Of a DNA stretch of 53,566 nucleotides, positions 41,951-49,287 are shown piece by piece (position 1 is the stretch's first letter; each line of letters starts with the position of its first letter). The position numbers were made by a program, and so were the translations under genes. The stretch comes from a virus: positions 1-53,566 of the IMG/VR virus record IMGVR_UViG_3300043823_000409; one strand, written 5' to 3'. A model generated the notes under the pieces. The model saw only the letters and a list, made by a program, of their open reading frames with translations, was not told the origin of the DNA and did not search any database.

Positions 41951-42391
41951 TTAATCTACAAACGCTTTCATTTTTTGTGCAGCTTCAAATGATTTGATCC
42001 TTGAGATCACTTCACGCGCCTGCAATGTAATAAACACTACAGAAGCGCCATCATCATCTGGTTGCACAACAAAACGATCACCGCCGTACTTAATCGTACG
42101 AACTAAGTCTCCCACATTACACCAAGGACCTTCTGGCCATGGTGTTAGGTCATCTGGGCTTTTATACGCCAGTGGACCAATGCTTCTTACTTTGGCTACT
42201 GTTTCGTTAAACTTTAACGTCTGTCTGGTCTCATCCACTAGGATGATTCCACCCTTACTTGTCGTCTTTTCCCTGCGTAACTGCACAAGTACTCGGTCTC
42301 CAAGAATTTCTACTCCAGGATCTACATCTGGGAAACATTCTGCTTCCGAACGAAGATCTGGTTCGTCATTTTCTCTAAAATCAATCGCCAT
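41951..42391 (-). CDS. GroES-like co-chaperonin
   Basis: 146 aa. After an acidic 28-residue start, GVEILGDRVLVQLRREKTTSKGGIILVDETRQT matches the Cpn10 start and mobile-loop region, and NETVAKVRSIGPLAY, VGDLVRTIKYGGDRFV and DDGASVVFITLQAREVISRI complete the fold. Phage GroES homologues such as T4 gp31 replace the host co-chaperonin to fold a capsid protein too large or awkward for GroES. Its place in the head module supports that role here. Confidence 0.85.
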   Translation of the reverse strand: MAIDFRENDEPDLRSEAECFPDVDPGVEILGDRVLVQLRREKTTSKGGIILVDETRQTLKFNETVAKVRSIGPLAYKSPDDLTPWPEGPWCNVGDLVRTIKYGGDRFVVQPDDDGASVVFITLQAREVISRIKSFEAAQKMKAFVD

Positions 42392-42418
42392 TACGGCAAT
42401 CCCTTCCGGCTATACAGC

Positions 42419-42607
42419 CTATTCTTCGTCGTCTTCCGTCAATATTTCGTCTATAATTGCTAAACAGGACCTTAGTCCTTCAATACGCCCTAAATAGAGT
42501 TTATAGTCTTCAAATGTATTCACATTTGTTCCAGCGGTGACGGTTTCCGCTTGAATCTGTACTTCAGCGCGTACGCGGCTGATAATTTCTGACAAAAAGT
42601 CCTTCAT
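42419..42607 (-). CDS. Small hypothetical protein, leaderless
   Basis: 62 aa. Helical and acidic (FLSEIISRVRAEVQIQAETV; RIEGLRSCLAIIDEILTEDDEE), of a type seen near portal genes in environmental phages. Its ATG coincides with the predicted start of P8; no leader or RBS is available, so translation should be leaderless. Confidence 0.65.
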   Translation of the reverse strand: MKDFLSEIISRVRAEVQIQAETVTAGTNVNTFEDYKLYLGRIEGLRSCLAIIDEILTEDDEE

Positions 42608-42646
42608 ATTCTCACTAATACGCTGGGCAGAATAGATCCGCCCTAA
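42607..42646 (-). promoter_or_regulatory. GCGTATTAGT-type phage promoter P8 (leaderless)
   Basis: Minus strand: TTAGGGC (42646-42640), 16 bp, GCGTATTAGT (42623-42614), 16 bp from its first G to A42607, which is the A of the ATG of the 62-aa gene. Drives the GroES-like, scaffold and capsid genes. Confidence 0.75.
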
Positions 42647-42651
42647 ATGTA

Positions 42652-42885
42652 TTAATAAAAGTTGCCGCCGCCGATTTCGTTGAGGTTTTTACCTGGGCCA
42701 ACTTTGCTATCTTTTGTTACTTTAGCTTGTTTAGCACCAATTTTCCAATTGTTATCACGGTGTGAACCAGAATTACCTTTGTCAATTGTTGTTTCACCAG
42801 GACCACCAGCATAGCCAGGTGTTCCAGTCATTTTATATGATTTGCGGAAGCCTAATTCGCCGCCATCTTGTTTTTTAGTCGCCAT
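42652..42885 (-). CDS. Small Gly/Lys-rich protein
   Basis: 77 aa, Gly/Lys/Asn-rich and probably disordered (GTPGYAGGPGETTIDKGN; KVGPGKNLNEIGGGNFY). Starts at the portal stop (42885). No family recognised; may be a small virion protein. Confidence 0.55.
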   Translation of the reverse strand: MATKKQDGGELGFRKSYKMTGTPGYAGGPGETTIDKGNSGSHRDNNWKIGAKQAKVTKDSKVGPGKNLNEIGGGNFY

Positions 42886-45767
42886 TATTGTCCTTCAGTT
42901 GGTTGTTGTGGTTGTGCTTCTTGCATTTGTTGCATTTGTTGCATTTGTTGCTGGTGTTGTTGATCAGATTGCGCCATTTGTTGAGCATTTTGCTGGTCAG
43001 ATTGCATCATTTGTTGGGCATTTTGTTGTGCCTGTTGGCGTAATTGCTGTTGATGTTGTTGTTCTGCTTGTTGTGCCTCAATTTGTTGTTGAACTTGTTG
43101 GGCTTGTTGGTCAAAAAACTGCTGCTGTACTGCTAAACCATGCTGGCGAATATCTTGTTCGGCAGTTTGGATAGCCTCACGTGCAGACTGATCTTGATCT
43201 GCTTCCAATTGAGCTTGCATTTGGCTCATTTGCGCACCAGCTGTGATCATTGCCACACGCTCTTTAGCAGAGTTGTTAATATTGGCCATTGCAATATCTG
43301 TTGCATTGCGTTGGTTGTCAATATTTGTCTGAGTGCTGTACTTAGCTTGCAATTCCTGAACTTTAGCTTGCAATTGTGCAACTTTGATTTGGTAATCTTG
43401 CTGCATGTTTTTCGTATCAAGCTGCATTTGAGCTTGTGCTTCTTGCAACTTGCGTTGAGTTTCAGCAGTTTGGGTTTTAACAATAGCGGCAGCTGTAGGA
43501 TCTGACAACATTTGAGATTGTTGTTGAGATTGTTGAGCCTGAGCTACGTTTTGAGCCAATTGTTGAATTTGTGGCAAGAATTGTGCCAGCATTTGCTGAG
43601 CGTCTTGGTTGACCATTTGTGATGCCAGGACCAAGGCTTGCTGCGAATTTTGATCCATTGGCTGCTCTTTGTGCAGTTTTAGCTCGTCTTTTCCGCCGGC
43701 TGCATTTGCAACATAACCGCTCATAGATTGCAAGTAGTGCAACGTCAAGTGTTGCTTGATATGCTCTAACGCATGCGGTGCAAACGTTGGTCCAATAACT
43801 GGGTTTCCACCGAAAGCAGTATTCTGAGCGTACTCCAAGTGAATCTTAATGTGCGCGATGTGATCTTGATCAGGGAATGCTGCAGCAGGCTGACCCATTG
43901 TCATTGAAACGTTTTCAAGCGCTGGGTTAGACTCATTTACACCCATTGGGTTCGGCAATATTTCATCAATTTCAGGGATCTTGAGCTGCTTTAATACACG
44001 ACGATACACTGCACGTGCATCAAACATGTTGGGAGGCGCGCTGCCCATCATCTGTAACAGGGCTTGATTTTGAGCTAAGCGTTGTGTTTCAGAGAAAATA
44101 TTGGGATCGGAAACTGGGCGAACATCAGAGTTGTACGCAAAATCACGAACTTCAATCTCAGTTCCAGATTGGTTGTCCATTTCAGACAAGTACCAGTGGT
44201 TGATACGAGATAGAATTTTGAGGGATTTAGCTTGGCTACGATGTAAGCGGGCATGAATGCTAGAGAATACTTTAGCACCCTGTTCAATTAATGCTTGTGT
44301 TGTTCCAACTGGAGTATTTGCATTAGCGTCTGAAATCTTTTCTTCAGCTGTTGTGACAACGCCTTTAGCTGCGTTAGTTAGCCAATCAAGCAGGCTTAAT
44401 AAGACTGAAGACGGTGGATTAAACGGCATCGGCATCGCAATCTTGCGAATGTCATCAACACCAGGACCACTTTCTACTTCAACTACTTGGGTAGGTTCGA
44501 TCCTGTCAGACTGTCCACTAACTCGTCCAGTTTTGAGTTTAAGCATCGTCTGACTGTTGTTGATATGAGCAGCGTCCAACAAAGCACGTAAAGAGCCAGT
44601 AAGAGCAGCAGACAGACCACCAATAAGATGGGGCAGGCCAATAGCATAAGCACCGCGCCAAGGAATGAATTTGAACTCAACGATCCAGTCCAACTTCTCA
44701 CGTTTTTCATCGTTTGCGTCCCAGTTACGGTACAGAGATAATACTTTACCGCTTGTTTCATCAATAGTTAAAATATAAGGTGCGCGTTCTCCATCGGTTT
44801 CTGGATCAGCGTCTAAGCGCATAAAGCAAGTAATCTCATAAATACGACGCAACTCGTCGATATTTTCTGAAGGCATGTCTTTGCCTTCGATCTTAGCGTT
44901 TGCTTCTTCAGATCGAGTTTGATCTGTTAACGGTGCATCCGATGTTGAAACAACGTGGATATCGCGGTATAAGCCTTGCTCAATGCGTTTTAAGTAAATG
45001 TCGCCAGTGATGTCTTGTTGCTCGGTGACACGCTGGGAGGTATAGAAATTTGTGGAGGAATACGGCAGGATGATGTTATCAATCGGAATCCACTCGCAAG
45101 ATGGGCGAGATTGCTCTTCATCGTAACGCCATTTAAGGAACTGTGAACCACCAAGTGGTAGCTGTGTAAGAAGCTGTTCCATTTCATCGCGGTATTCTGC
45201 GATTTGTTCTGTGAACTGCCAGTTAAGAAACTCGGCTTTACGCCCAGCAACTTTTTCTTTTTGGTCGCTGTCTTCACCTTTGATATCGGTTTTAACAATA
45301 CCATCAGATGGGAGAAGTTCTTTTGACGCGCTGGCTGCAAAGTCAACGCAAGCCTCTGCCATTACTGGATGAACGACTTTAGAAGCTCCGTCAAAAGTAG
45401 CGCCACCAGGAGCGTCTTTGCCAAGACCAGTACGACGTAAGCCCTCTTCGTATTGCTTATCCCTTTGTTTGCGCGCTTCTTTGTCGACATCAATGTAATC
45501 CAAGTATTCATTGGCAAGGGATTGCAAATCCCCCTCATCCAGTTCTTCAGCCAAGTTGGCATAGAATTCTGGATCTTTGAGCGGGCTTGACTTTTCTTTG
45601 TAGTTTACAACTACTGAGCCATCATCCAGTTCAATGTACTCTTCGTCGACTTCATCGGAGTCTAAACCGAAGACAGCTTCGTATTCTTGGTCTAACTCTT
45701 CTTTATCATCTTGGTCGAGTCCGGGCAGATTACTGCCAGACTGAATCGGTAACTGTGGTTGTGCCAT
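42885..45767 (-). CDS. Portal protein
   Basis: 960 aa. The N-terminal 150 residues are acidic (EELDQEYEAVFGLDSDEVDEE). The core (~140-620) has portal features: LPLGGSQFLKWRYDEEQSRP, FIPWRGAYAIGLPHLIGGLSAALTGSLRALLDA and PPSSVLLSLLDWLTNAAKG, then the stem region (VGTTQALIEQGAKVFSSIHARLHRSQ). From ~700 on the sequence becomes a very Gln-rich coiled coil ending in repeated QQMQQM units, an unusually long barrel or crown tail. It would form the dodecameric DNA gate next to TerL. First gene after promoter P9. Confidence 0.85.
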   Translation of the reverse strand: MAQPQLPIQSGSNLPGLDQDDKEELDQEYEAVFGLDSDEVDEEYIELDDGSVVVNYKEKSSPLKDPEFYANLAEELDEGDLQSLANEYLDYIDVDKEARKQRDKQYEEGLRRTGLGKDAPGGATFDGASKVVHPVMAEACVDFAASASKELLPSDGIVKTDIKGEDSDQKEKVAGRKAEFLNWQFTEQIAEYRDEMEQLLTQLPLGGSQFLKWRYDEEQSRPSCEWIPIDNIILPYSSTNFYTSQRVTEQQDITGDIYLKRIEQGLYRDIHVVSTSDAPLTDQTRSEEANAKIEGKDMPSENIDELRRIYEITCFMRLDADPETDGERAPYILTIDETSGKVLSLYRNWDANDEKREKLDWIVEFKFIPWRGAYAIGLPHLIGGLSAALTGSLRALLDAAHINNSQTMLKLKTGRVSGQSDRIEPTQVVEVESGPGVDDIRKIAMPMPFNPPSSVLLSLLDWLTNAAKGVVTTAEEKISDANANTPVGTTQALIEQGAKVFSSIHARLHRSQAKSLKILSRINHWYLSEMDNQSGTEIEVRDFAYNSDVRPVSDPNIFSETQRLAQNQALLQMMGSAPPNMFDARAVYRRVLKQLKIPEIDEILPNPMGVNESNPALENVSMTMGQPAAAFPDQDHIAHIKIHLEYAQNTAFGGNPVIGPTFAPHALEHIKQHLTLHYLQSMSGYVANAAGGKDELKLHKEQPMDQNSQQALVLASQMVNQDAQQMLAQFLPQIQQLAQNVAQAQQSQQQSQMLSDPTAAAIVKTQTAETQRKLQEAQAQMQLDTKNMQQDYQIKVAQLQAKVQELQAKYSTQTNIDNQRNATDIAMANINNSAKERVAMITAGAQMSQMQAQLEADQDQSAREAIQTAEQDIRQHGLAVQQQFFDQQAQQVQQQIEAQQAEQQHQQQLRQQAQQNAQQMMQSDQQNAQQMAQSDQQHQQQMQQMQQMQEAQPQQPTEGQ

Positions 45768-45827
45768 AAGTATTTTTTATTTGATTGCTGGGTTTTAGGG
45801 CCAACAATATGGAATTAGGGAAGTCCT

Positions 45828-45867
45828 TAATTTAACTAATACGCTAAACGAGGGAAATCCGCCCTTA
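45828..45867 (-). promoter_or_regulatory. GCGTATTAGT-type phage promoter P9
   Basis: Minus strand: TAAGGGC (45867-45861) overlapping the TerL stop, 16 bp, GCGTATTAGT (45844-45835), predicted start A45828, ~60-nt leader to the portal ATG. Confidence 0.7.
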
Positions 45868-47310
45868 TTGGGCATAAGGATTGGCAAAACGGCTTCTGGG
45901 GTTATCATCGGCATAATCGTAATCCCTAGCTGGCAGGGGATCTAAGTGAATCCAGCCGGCATCTCGTAAAACACGCAATGCTTGGGATAATGAATCCACA
46001 TAGTCATCGTGGCCTTTTGCTTCAGGAAAAGAGCATACTTGGCGGATAAAACGCTTCGCCCACTCCGCAAATTCATTCTTTTTTGCCATATCTTCAGGGA
46101 TATACACTCGGCCCTTTGCAATTAATGGTGCCACAATGTTCAAACGCTGCACCTTATCCGCTCTGCCAGGGTTGTATCCTTTAACCGGCACACCAGAACC
46201 TTGGAGTTCTTGGATGAGCGATATACCAGCGGATTTATCTTCCATCAAAATAAGGTCTGCTTTTCTTCCTTTTCCAAAGTCATTATCCGCCCCGTATACC
46301 ACCTCTTTGAAATCCTCGATTATTTTACGCCGCAATTCGGGGTAAGACAGGTGATGGTCCCATGAATCCAGTAATATCACACAAGTCCCCACGTCGGTAT
46401 TTTCAAAGACGCCCCATACTGTGCATGCTGTCGGATCGTTCACTGTCTTTTCGCTGGTAGCCGGATCATATGACGCAATGACGTATTCTAGGTTTGGTGT
46501 TGGCTTATTGGATGGCCACATCTTGAAGTGTTTACGCTTGACAATACCCGCTTCTTCCGGATCTAATATCTCGCCGTAGATCTCCTGTCTACCAATGTCG
46601 GTTCCATCATAAGTCTCAAGTTGTTTGAAGAAGGTTGCTGATAGGTTTTCCTTATTATCAAACGATGACGCGTTAACCATATACACATCCCCACCCACTT
46701 TCCCTTCAGCAAGGTCCACGATCAATTCGCGTGGCTTTGGTGTTGTGGTGATGATCTGCTGAACACGAGCAATACGTGGATCTTTAAGACGCAGCGTGAA
46801 CTGTACGCCATCGTAAGCGTCGTCTAAGTAATCAAACGCGCATAACTCATCGAACCAAGCTCCATGATACTGCTTACCACGATACCGTTCTGGTTCTGAC
46901 GCTGGAATACCTTGGATAATGGATCCATTGGTTAACGTGATTTCAAACAATGACTTGTTGTAGTCTCGGATAAGTGATGCTGGAATAATGTTGAGTAGTC
47001 CAGAGTCTCCTTCAAAACAAGTTGCTCGGATGTCGTTTGACGTTGGCGCCGTAACCAACCAGCGGGTGTTGTCATACAGCCAAGCACGGATACCAATCCA
47101 GTGAGCCGCAGTATGTGTCTTACCAGATCCTCGTCCTGCCAGCATGAGGAAAGTGTCATACTCTCCGTCTTCCGGTTCCTTTTGGTGCGGTAGTGCTTGG
47201 ATTTTCCATTTGATCCGCCAGATTGCAGCATCGAGGGCCTGTTTGGGCCAGTGCTTCCTTTCGTCTGCGAACTTCTTCAATATTTGTTGTTGTTCTTTGG
47301 TTAATTGCAT
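45865..47310 (-). CDS. terL: Terminase large subunit
   Basis: 481 aa. ATPase: Walker A LAGRGSGKTH (57-66), Walker B AWFDE with Asp154/Glu155, coupling region IITTTPKPREL. Nuclease: Asp282 (ASYDPATS), Glu357/Asp358 (ILMEDKSAG) and Asp435/Asp436/Asp439 (GHDDYVDSLSQAL), the RNase H-like metal triad region. It pumps and cuts DNA during packaging. The ATG overlaps the end of the intein-like ORF by ten bases in another frame. Confidence 0.93.
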   Translation of the reverse strand: MQLTKEQQQILKKFADERKHWPKQALDAAIWRIKWKIQALPHQKEPEDGEYDTFLMLAGRGSGKTHTAAHWIGIRAWLYDNTRWLVTAPTSNDIRATCFEGDSGLLNIIPASLIRDYNKSLFEITLTNGSIIQGIPASEPERYRGKQYHGAWFDELCAFDYLDDAYDGVQFTLRLKDPRIARVQQIITTTPKPRELIVDLAEGKVGGDVYMVNASSFDNKENLSATFFKQLETYDGTDIGRQEIYGEILDPEEAGIVKRKHFKMWPSNKPTPNLEYVIASYDPATSEKTVNDPTACTVWGVFENTDVGTCVILLDSWDHHLSYPELRRKIIEDFKEVVYGADNDFGKGRKADLILMEDKSAGISLIQELQGSGVPVKGYNPGRADKVQRLNIVAPLIAKGRVYIPEDMAKKNEFAEWAKRFIRQVCSFPEAKGHDDYVDSLSQALRVLRDAGWIHLDPLPARDYDYADDNPRSRFANPYAQ

Positions 47311-48272
47311 GCTATAAATCCTTCTCCTACCAATATACCGCTTTCGGGGTTTTCTGTTTCAATGTGGACACAGCCTTGCGGAATGATGGCGTACACATCG
47401 CAAATAAACCGCCAGTTATGTCTTACGATTGGTTTTGGTGGTGGTTGTTCGGGTGATATGATCAGTTTGCTTTTAAAGTACAGTGAGTAGAAGCGGTTAA
47501 ATTTCAATGTGGTCTTACAACCCAATGACTCCGCTAAAAACTGGATTTGCCTTATTACCAATTTATTATAAGACGAAATACAGAACTTATCCTTGGCTTT
47601 ATTGTATCTGCGCCCACGAGATAGCATAATCCCAGAAAGCAACTCTTGGCGCTGCTCAAAACTACCAAGTAAGTAATTATTCGGAATGATTGACGGAATG
47701 GGCGCCAACTGAGAATAGATTGATGGCTTGGTCTTGAAGTTAACGCTCTTTTTTGAACGAAATTCTTTCAGATAGCCATGGTCCAAGAATTTCTGTGAAA
47801 TGAATTCTTCATACTCAGTTGGGATTTTTAATGTCTTGTCTGACTTGCGGTTGAAGAACCAAAATCCAAATATGAATGGGGGAACAGGAAGATCTTGAGC
47901 TGGGAATTGAAGCGGCCCCGCTGTGGGGACAGAGTAGGCAAGACGCGTTGGTCTCCCCTCTAGCGGAATGCTGGCGAGTTCTTCGGCAGTCTTAATCTTT
48001 GGCTGCCTGCGGAATTTGAACCTACCTTTGTACTCGCTTGCTCGATTGCGGTACTTTTCGTTCTCGATTGGAATTTTAAGCTGGGAGTCACCAGCGATCT
48101 CAGTTCCATCTCGAAATTCAATGCGATAGCAATTCTGGGCGCGATAATGCTGCACCACCTTTACCTTAGTTGGTTTACCAAATCGATCGAATAAAATGTC
48201 ACCCGGTTTTAAATCTGACGCTATTTTCCAATAGTCAAGGGTTAACACCTTTTGTGTTGCCAAAATTGCCAT
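47301..48272 (-). CDS. Free-standing degenerate intein (Hint plus LAGLIDADG)
   Basis: 323 aa whose ends coincide with intein ends. Block A is AILATQKVLTLDYWKIASDLKPGD with Ala2 in the place of Cys1, directly after the start Met. Block B is RDGTEIAGDSQLKI with Gln64 where His is expected. The two LAGLIDADG motifs are FIFGFWFFNR (133-142) and ELLSGIMLSRG (210-220), both lacking the catalytic acid (Asn/Arg in place of Asp-Gly positions). Blocks F and G are CDVYAIIPQGCVHIE and GEGFIACN, with Cys for the penultimate His and terminal Asn followed by stop. There are no exteins. It overlaps the 102-aa gene by 38 bases and terL by 10. Splicing and cutting both look lost. Confidence 0.8.
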   Translation of the reverse strand: MAILATQKVLTLDYWKIASDLKPGDILFDRFGKPTKVKVVQHYRAQNCYRIEFRDGTEIAGDSQLKIPIENEKYRNRASEYKGRFKFRRQPKIKTAEELASIPLEGRPTRLAYSVPTAGPLQFPAQDLPVPPFIFGFWFFNRKSDKTLKIPTEYEEFISQKFLDHGYLKEFRSKKSVNFKTKPSIYSQLAPIPSIIPNNYLLGSFEQRQELLSGIMLSRGRRYNKAKDKFCISSYNKLVIRQIQFLAESLGCKTTLKFNRFYSLYFKSKLIISPEQPPPKPIVRHNWRFICDVYAIIPQGCVHIETENPESGILVGEGFIACN

Positions 48273-48543
48273 GAAAGTTTTCTAAGACCCATCGGTCTAA
48301 CCAGCGCCCTAACGGCGCACGTATTTTGTTTTGTACTGCATTAGGTAGTTTCTGTATATTCAAGACGGCGTCTGTGACGCCAAGCCTAAATTGGAGGTAC
48401 CGAGCCGTTTCTTTATCAAGAATGGTTTCTGGTACATCTACGGAATCAAAGTTATATAAATCGCATACCAACACACGTAAGCCTTTGAATGTGCCATCGG
48501 CATCTTCCAGGGCTCCCTGTATTTGATAAACGTATTTGTCCAT
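48235..48543 (-). CDS. Hypothetical protein, first late gene, leaderless
   Basis: 102 aa (MDKYVYQIQGALEDADGTFK; LRVLVCDLYNFDSVDVPETI; DKETARYLQFRLGVTDAVLN; RAPLGRWLDRWVLENFHGN). No family recognised. Position before terL would suit a small terminase, but the better TerS candidate is at 3049. Its last 13 codons overlap the intein-like ORF, so its C-terminus may have been altered when that ORF arrived. ATG coincides with the predicted start of P10. Confidence 0.65.
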   Translation of the reverse strand: MDKYVYQIQGALEDADGTFKGLRVLVCDLYNFDSVDVPETILDKETARYLQFRLGVTDAVLNIQKLPNAVQNKIRAPLGRWLDRWVLENFHGNFGNTKGVNP

Positions 48544-48582
48544 AATCTAACTAATACGCACATTTTGTCGATTTCGCCTTTA
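48543..48582 (-). promoter_or_regulatory. GCGTATTAGT-type phage promoter P10 (leaderless)
   Basis: Minus strand: TAAAGGC (48582-48576), 16 bp, GCGTATTAGT (48559-48550), then 16 bp from its first G to A48543, the A of the ATG. It opens the whole leftward late region. Two operator-like repeats lie immediately upstream. Confidence 0.72.
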
Positions 48583-48617
48583 TAACTGAAAGTTATATCT
48601 ATATAACCAAAAGTTAT
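48581..48617. promoter_or_regulatory. Paired operator-like repeats upstream of P10
   Basis: TATAACTGAAAGTTAT (48581-48596) and TATAACCAAAAGTTAT (48602-48617) match at 14 of 16 positions. Each is a near inverted repeat with ATAAC/GTTAT arms. Their starts are 21 bp apart, two helical turns. This fits a pair of sites bound cooperatively by a dimeric regulator next to the -35 box of P10. Confidence 0.55.
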
Positions 48618-48619
48618 CA

Positions 48620-48849
48620 TTGACAGGGTTGGCACACTTGTTTGCGTTTTTCCAAGTCGTTCTCCTACTTATTTATTATTTTTTTTTAAAAATAAAAATA
48701 AAAATGAAATAAAGTGTGCCAACCCTGCCAATTTTATGTTAAGTCCTTGATTTTAAAGGAAATTGTCAAAAAAGAAGTGTGCCAATTTCGTGGCAATTTG
48801 ACAGGGTTTGTTTTGCCTATTAGGGTTTACCCTAATAAAAGTGCGCCAA
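48620..48849. repeat. Iteron-like repeats flanking an AT-rich tract; candidate replication origin
   Basis: TTGACAGGGTTGGCACACTT (48620-48639) and its inverted copy at 48712-48731 match at 19 of 20. Further AAGTGTGCCAA units lie at 48775-48785 and, with one change (AAGTGCGCCAA), at 48839-48849. The three direct units are spaced 63 and 64 bp, about six helical turns. Another TTGACAGGG is at 48798-48806. Between the inverted pair is an A/T-only-like tract (48664-48716). The arrangement resembles iteron origins with an unwinding element; a regulatory array is the alternative. Confidence 0.5.
48818..48837. promoter_or_regulatory. Perfect 9-2-9 palindrome
   Basis: TATTAGGGTTTACCCTAATA is a perfect inverted repeat. 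Each arm contains TTAGGG, the core of the -35 box of the phage promoters, so it could be a bipartite binding site for the same factor. Confidence 0.45.
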
Positions 48850-49132
48850 TTTTACAAAAAAAAATTTTAGGAAGTCGACTTTTTGGCTGGAATTCAAAAA
48901 CTTGCTCTTTGGCATGGGGCCACCGCCCGACCACCCCGGTACCTGGAAAGGGTGGACTGGACTGGCAAAAAGGGGACTCCCCAAAAAGGAGGGTCACCAC
49001 TCTGCGAAGTAAGCGCTCACTCACTTAGGCCAGCGCGCCATCTTGGCACTCAACCATCCTGACTGCTAGTAATGGGGACAGAGTGGCACGCTAGCACCGC
49101 GCCCCTTCCGCTCAGCAGGCGCGCACGCTACT

Positions 49133-49147
49133 TGATAATGATTCTCA
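49133..49147. promoter_or_regulatory. Fur-box-like site 1
   Basis: TGATAATGATTCTCA matches the 7-1-7 Fur consensus TGATAATnATTATCA at 13 of 14 defined positions. Confidence 0.5.
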
Positions 49148-49168
49148 TTTGCATCTATGCAGGCGAGA

Positions 49169-49183
49169 TGATAATGGTTCTCA
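49169..49183. promoter_or_regulatory. Fur-box-like site 2
   Basis: TGATAATGGTTCTCA, 36 bp downstream of site 1, two mismatches to the 7-1-7 Fur consensus. Confidence 0.45.
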
Positions 49184-49287
49184 TTCGCATTCAGGCTGGC
49201 GCGCCACGCTGGCTAATAACCATACTGGCAGTGTGGGTATTTGGCAGGGGCTTGACGGCACGGTGGCAATGTGGTAGTTCAGCTAAT

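Noticed and set aside
47301-48272. An active intein splicing within terL or within the 102-aa protein.
   Set aside because: The ORF starts with its own Met and ends with a stop, neighbours are in other frames, and the required Cys and His residues are missing. TerL looks complete from its own ATG.
20693-48559. The plus strand at several sites reads CTAATACG, recalling the T7 promoter start TAATACGACTCACTATA.
   Set aside because: It lies on the strand opposite to the genes served, the rest of the T7 consensus is absent, no single-subunit RNA polymerase is in the window, and the -35/-10 geometry in the gene direction is far more consistent.
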